Source: TMED8 sp038125725
GTDB lineage: Bacteria; Pseudomonadota; Alphaproteobacteria; Rhodospirillales; Casp-alpha2
DNA: 64,000 nucleotides
Direction: 5' to 3'
NCBI GenBank assembly: GCA_038125725.1
Contig: JAYPEK010000007.1
Span: forward strand, 66,777 to 130,776
Below, piece after piece: positions 62,867 to 64,000 of this stretch. Numbering within the stretch: the stretch's first letter is position 1; each line of letters begins with the position of its first letter. The notes under the pieces were generated by a model that was not told the DNA's origin, ran no database searches, and was given only the letters and a program-made list of their open reading frames with translations. A program made the position numbers and the translations under genes.

Positions 62867-63361
62867 CTAGCCTTGTGCCTTCATGGCGCCGTCGACGGCG
62901 GCCTGGGCGTCGGCCTCGGCCGGCGCTTCGCCGACCAGGCGCTCGGTGGCGCTGACGGCGACCTCGACCGCGACGTCGCGCAGGTTCTCCATTGCCGTTT
63001 CCACCGCCTTCGCGATATTGGCTTCGCTTTCGGCGATCTTCGCCGCCAGCTTGTCGCCCAGTTCCGCCTCGCGCTGGGCGATGGTGTCGGCCAGCTTGGC
63101 GTTGGCCTCGGCAATCTCCGATTGCGCCTCGGCGCGGGCCTCGGCCAATGATTGCTCATAGGCCTCGATGGCGGCTTCCGCCTCTTTCTTGATTTCGGCG
63201 GCCCGTTCCAGGTTGTCGTCGATGCGTTTCTGGCGGGCTTCCAGCGCGTCCGAGATCCGGGGCACGGCGACGCGCCACATGATCACGAACAACACCGCAA
63301 ACGAGACCACGAGCCAGAAAACCTGGCTTGGGAACGTGGCGATCTGCTCAAGTTGAGGCAT
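62867..63361 (-). CDS. atpF': ATP synthase F0 subunit b'
   Basis: This is the second peripheral stalk subunit, 164 residues, with a membrane helix (VFWLVVSFAVLFVIMWRVAV) and a long acidic and basic coiled coil (RISDALEARQKRIDDNLERA). b and b' form a heterodimer in photosynthetic and many alphaproteobacterial ATP synthases. It lies 66 bases after atpE. Confidence 0.94.
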   Translation of the reverse strand: MPQLEQIATFPSQVFWLVVSFAVLFVIMWRVAVPRISDALEARQKRIDDNLERAAEIKKEAEAAIEAYEQSLAEARAEAQSEIAEANAKLADTIAQREAELGDKLAAKIAESEANIAKAVETAMENLRDVAVEVAVSATERLVGEAPAEADAQAAVDGAMKAQG

Positions 63362-63427
63362 GGATGCACTCCCGGCCTATGCCCGGATGCCGTTCAAGGG
63401 CGTCCGGGCCCGGCCGAAGTTGGTGGT

Positions 63428-63652
63428 TTAGCCGAACAGGATGACGAGCGCGATAACCAGCGCGAACAGCGCGATGGCTTCCACCAGCGCGAAGCCCAGC
63501 ATGGTCATCGGGAACACGGCGCCCTGGGCGGCCGGGTTGCGGCCGACGGCCTGAATGAAGGAGGCGAAGATGGTACCGATACCGATACCCGAACCGATCA
63601 CGCCGATGGTGGCGAGGCCGGCACCCAGCAGTTTCGCAGCAGCCAATTCCAT
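63428..63652 (-). CDS. atpE: ATP synthase F0 subunit c
   Basis: This is the 74-residue rotor ring subunit: two hydrophobic helices joined by the polar loop RNPAAQ. The proton-carrying carboxylate is the Glu in GFALVEAIALFAL. The high glycine content of helix one (IGVIGSGIGIGTIF) packs the ring. It follows atpB by 69 bases. Confidence 0.97.
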   Translation of the reverse strand: MELAAAKLLGAGLATIGVIGSGIGIGTIFASFIQAVGRNPAAQGAVFPMTMLGFALVEAIALFALVIALVILFG

Positions 63653-63721
63653 GGAACTTTCCTTTCCTTGAACCTGAAATTCAGTTTGAACCGTTGATTG
63701 AACCTAAGTGACGTCCTGGCC

Positions 63722-64000
63722 TTAGTGCAGGTGCAGGGCGTCGTTGAGATAAAGGCAGGTGAGGATCGCGAAGACGAACGCCTGCAGGAAGGCGATGACG
63801 ATCTCGAGACCCGTCAGCGCGACGATGAACACCAGCGGCAGCCAGCCCGCCGCAATCCCGAGCGAAATGACGAAGCCGGCGAACACCTTCAGCAGCGTGT
63901 GCCCGGCCAGCATGTTGGCGAAAAGCCGCACGCTCAGGCTGATCGGACGCGAGAGATACGAAATGATCTCGATCGGGATCAGCAGCGGCGCCATGTACAT
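63722..64000 (-). CDS. atpB: ATP synthase F0 subunit a (5' end outside window)
   Basis: This is the C-terminal 92 residues of the proton channel subunit a; the gene continues past the right edge. The essential Arg lies in SVRLFANMLAGH, and the final helices with GLEIVIAFLQAFVFAIL follow. Its gene leads the minus-strand F0 operon a-c-b'-b visible here; any atpI would be outside the window. Confidence 0.96.
   Translation of the reverse strand: MYMAPLLIPIEIISYLSRPISLSVRLFANMLAGHTLLKVFAGFVISLGIAAGWLPLVFIVALTGLEIVIAFLQAFVFAILTCLYLNDALHLH

Overview
The window is a GC-rich chromosomal segment of an alphaproteobacterium, most likely of the Rhodospirillales type. The evidence is a division and cell wall (dcw) cluster running from mraZ to ftsZ-lpxC-bamD-recN-ligA, a DAP-type MurE, an F0 operon with paired b and b' subunits, an FtsZ with a long acidic linker ending in a conserved tail, and rnpB directly upstream of mraZ. 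No rRNA, tRNA, CRISPR array, insertion sequence or phage gene was recognised, so this looks like stable core chromosome with an accessory metabolic arm on the left.

Left arm (1-25.5 kb). An EmrAB-like efflux pair (cut by the window edge) is followed by an isocitrate/isopropylmalate dehydrogenase-family enzyme and a class V aminotransferase. Facing them are a 6PGDH-like dehydrogenase and an enoyl-CoA hydratase. A divergent region then leads to an MFS carrier and an isovaleryl-CoA-dehydrogenase-like acyl-CoA dehydrogenase. Next come secreted proteins of unknown role, a beta-lactamase-fold hydrolase broken by one in-frame TAA, a small membrane protein, a ZntB/CorA-like channel and a large MscS channel. 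A kynurenine-formamidase-like hydrolase and a glutathione S-transferase, an orphan OmpR-type regulator, TolC with a small adhesin-N-terminus-like protein, a TauD-type dioxygenase, and a 5-oxoprolinase with a divergent MarR-like regulator complete this arm.

Middle (25.5-33 kb). A chemoreceptor with a periplasmic CxxCH haem-c motif sits behind an FNR-type promoter but is interrupted by one in-frame TAG. A tightly overlapped run follows: 2-hydroxyacid dehydrogenase, PilZ, BASS-like transporter, DUF3750, TerB-DnaJ and AmpD-like amidase, ending at the RNase P RNA.

Right arm (33-64 kb). The dcw cluster is compact, with mostly 4-nt start/stop overlaps from mraZ to ddl-ftsQ. It makes the lipid II precursor (murE, murF, mraY, murD, murG, murC, murB, ddl) and builds the septum (ftsL, ftsI, ftsW, ftsQ, ftsA, ftsZ). 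lpxC, bamD, recN and ligA follow. Then come a possible PAS protein with an unclear start, a GNAT-like protein, a denD-like/3-HIBADH-family pair for four-carbon sugar acids, and, on the minus strand, the F0 ATP synthase operon with its terminator.

The most interesting unexplained signals are the haem-c chemoreceptor with its FNR-type promoter, two genes broken by single CAR-to-TAR-like stops, a two-hairpin small-RNA candidate at 17.5 kb, a terminator-backed 49-codon ORF at 27.8 kb, palindromic operators beside oxoprolinase and glutathione transferase, a hairpin-rich mraZ leader, and a gene whose best ribosome binding site points at an ATC codon.
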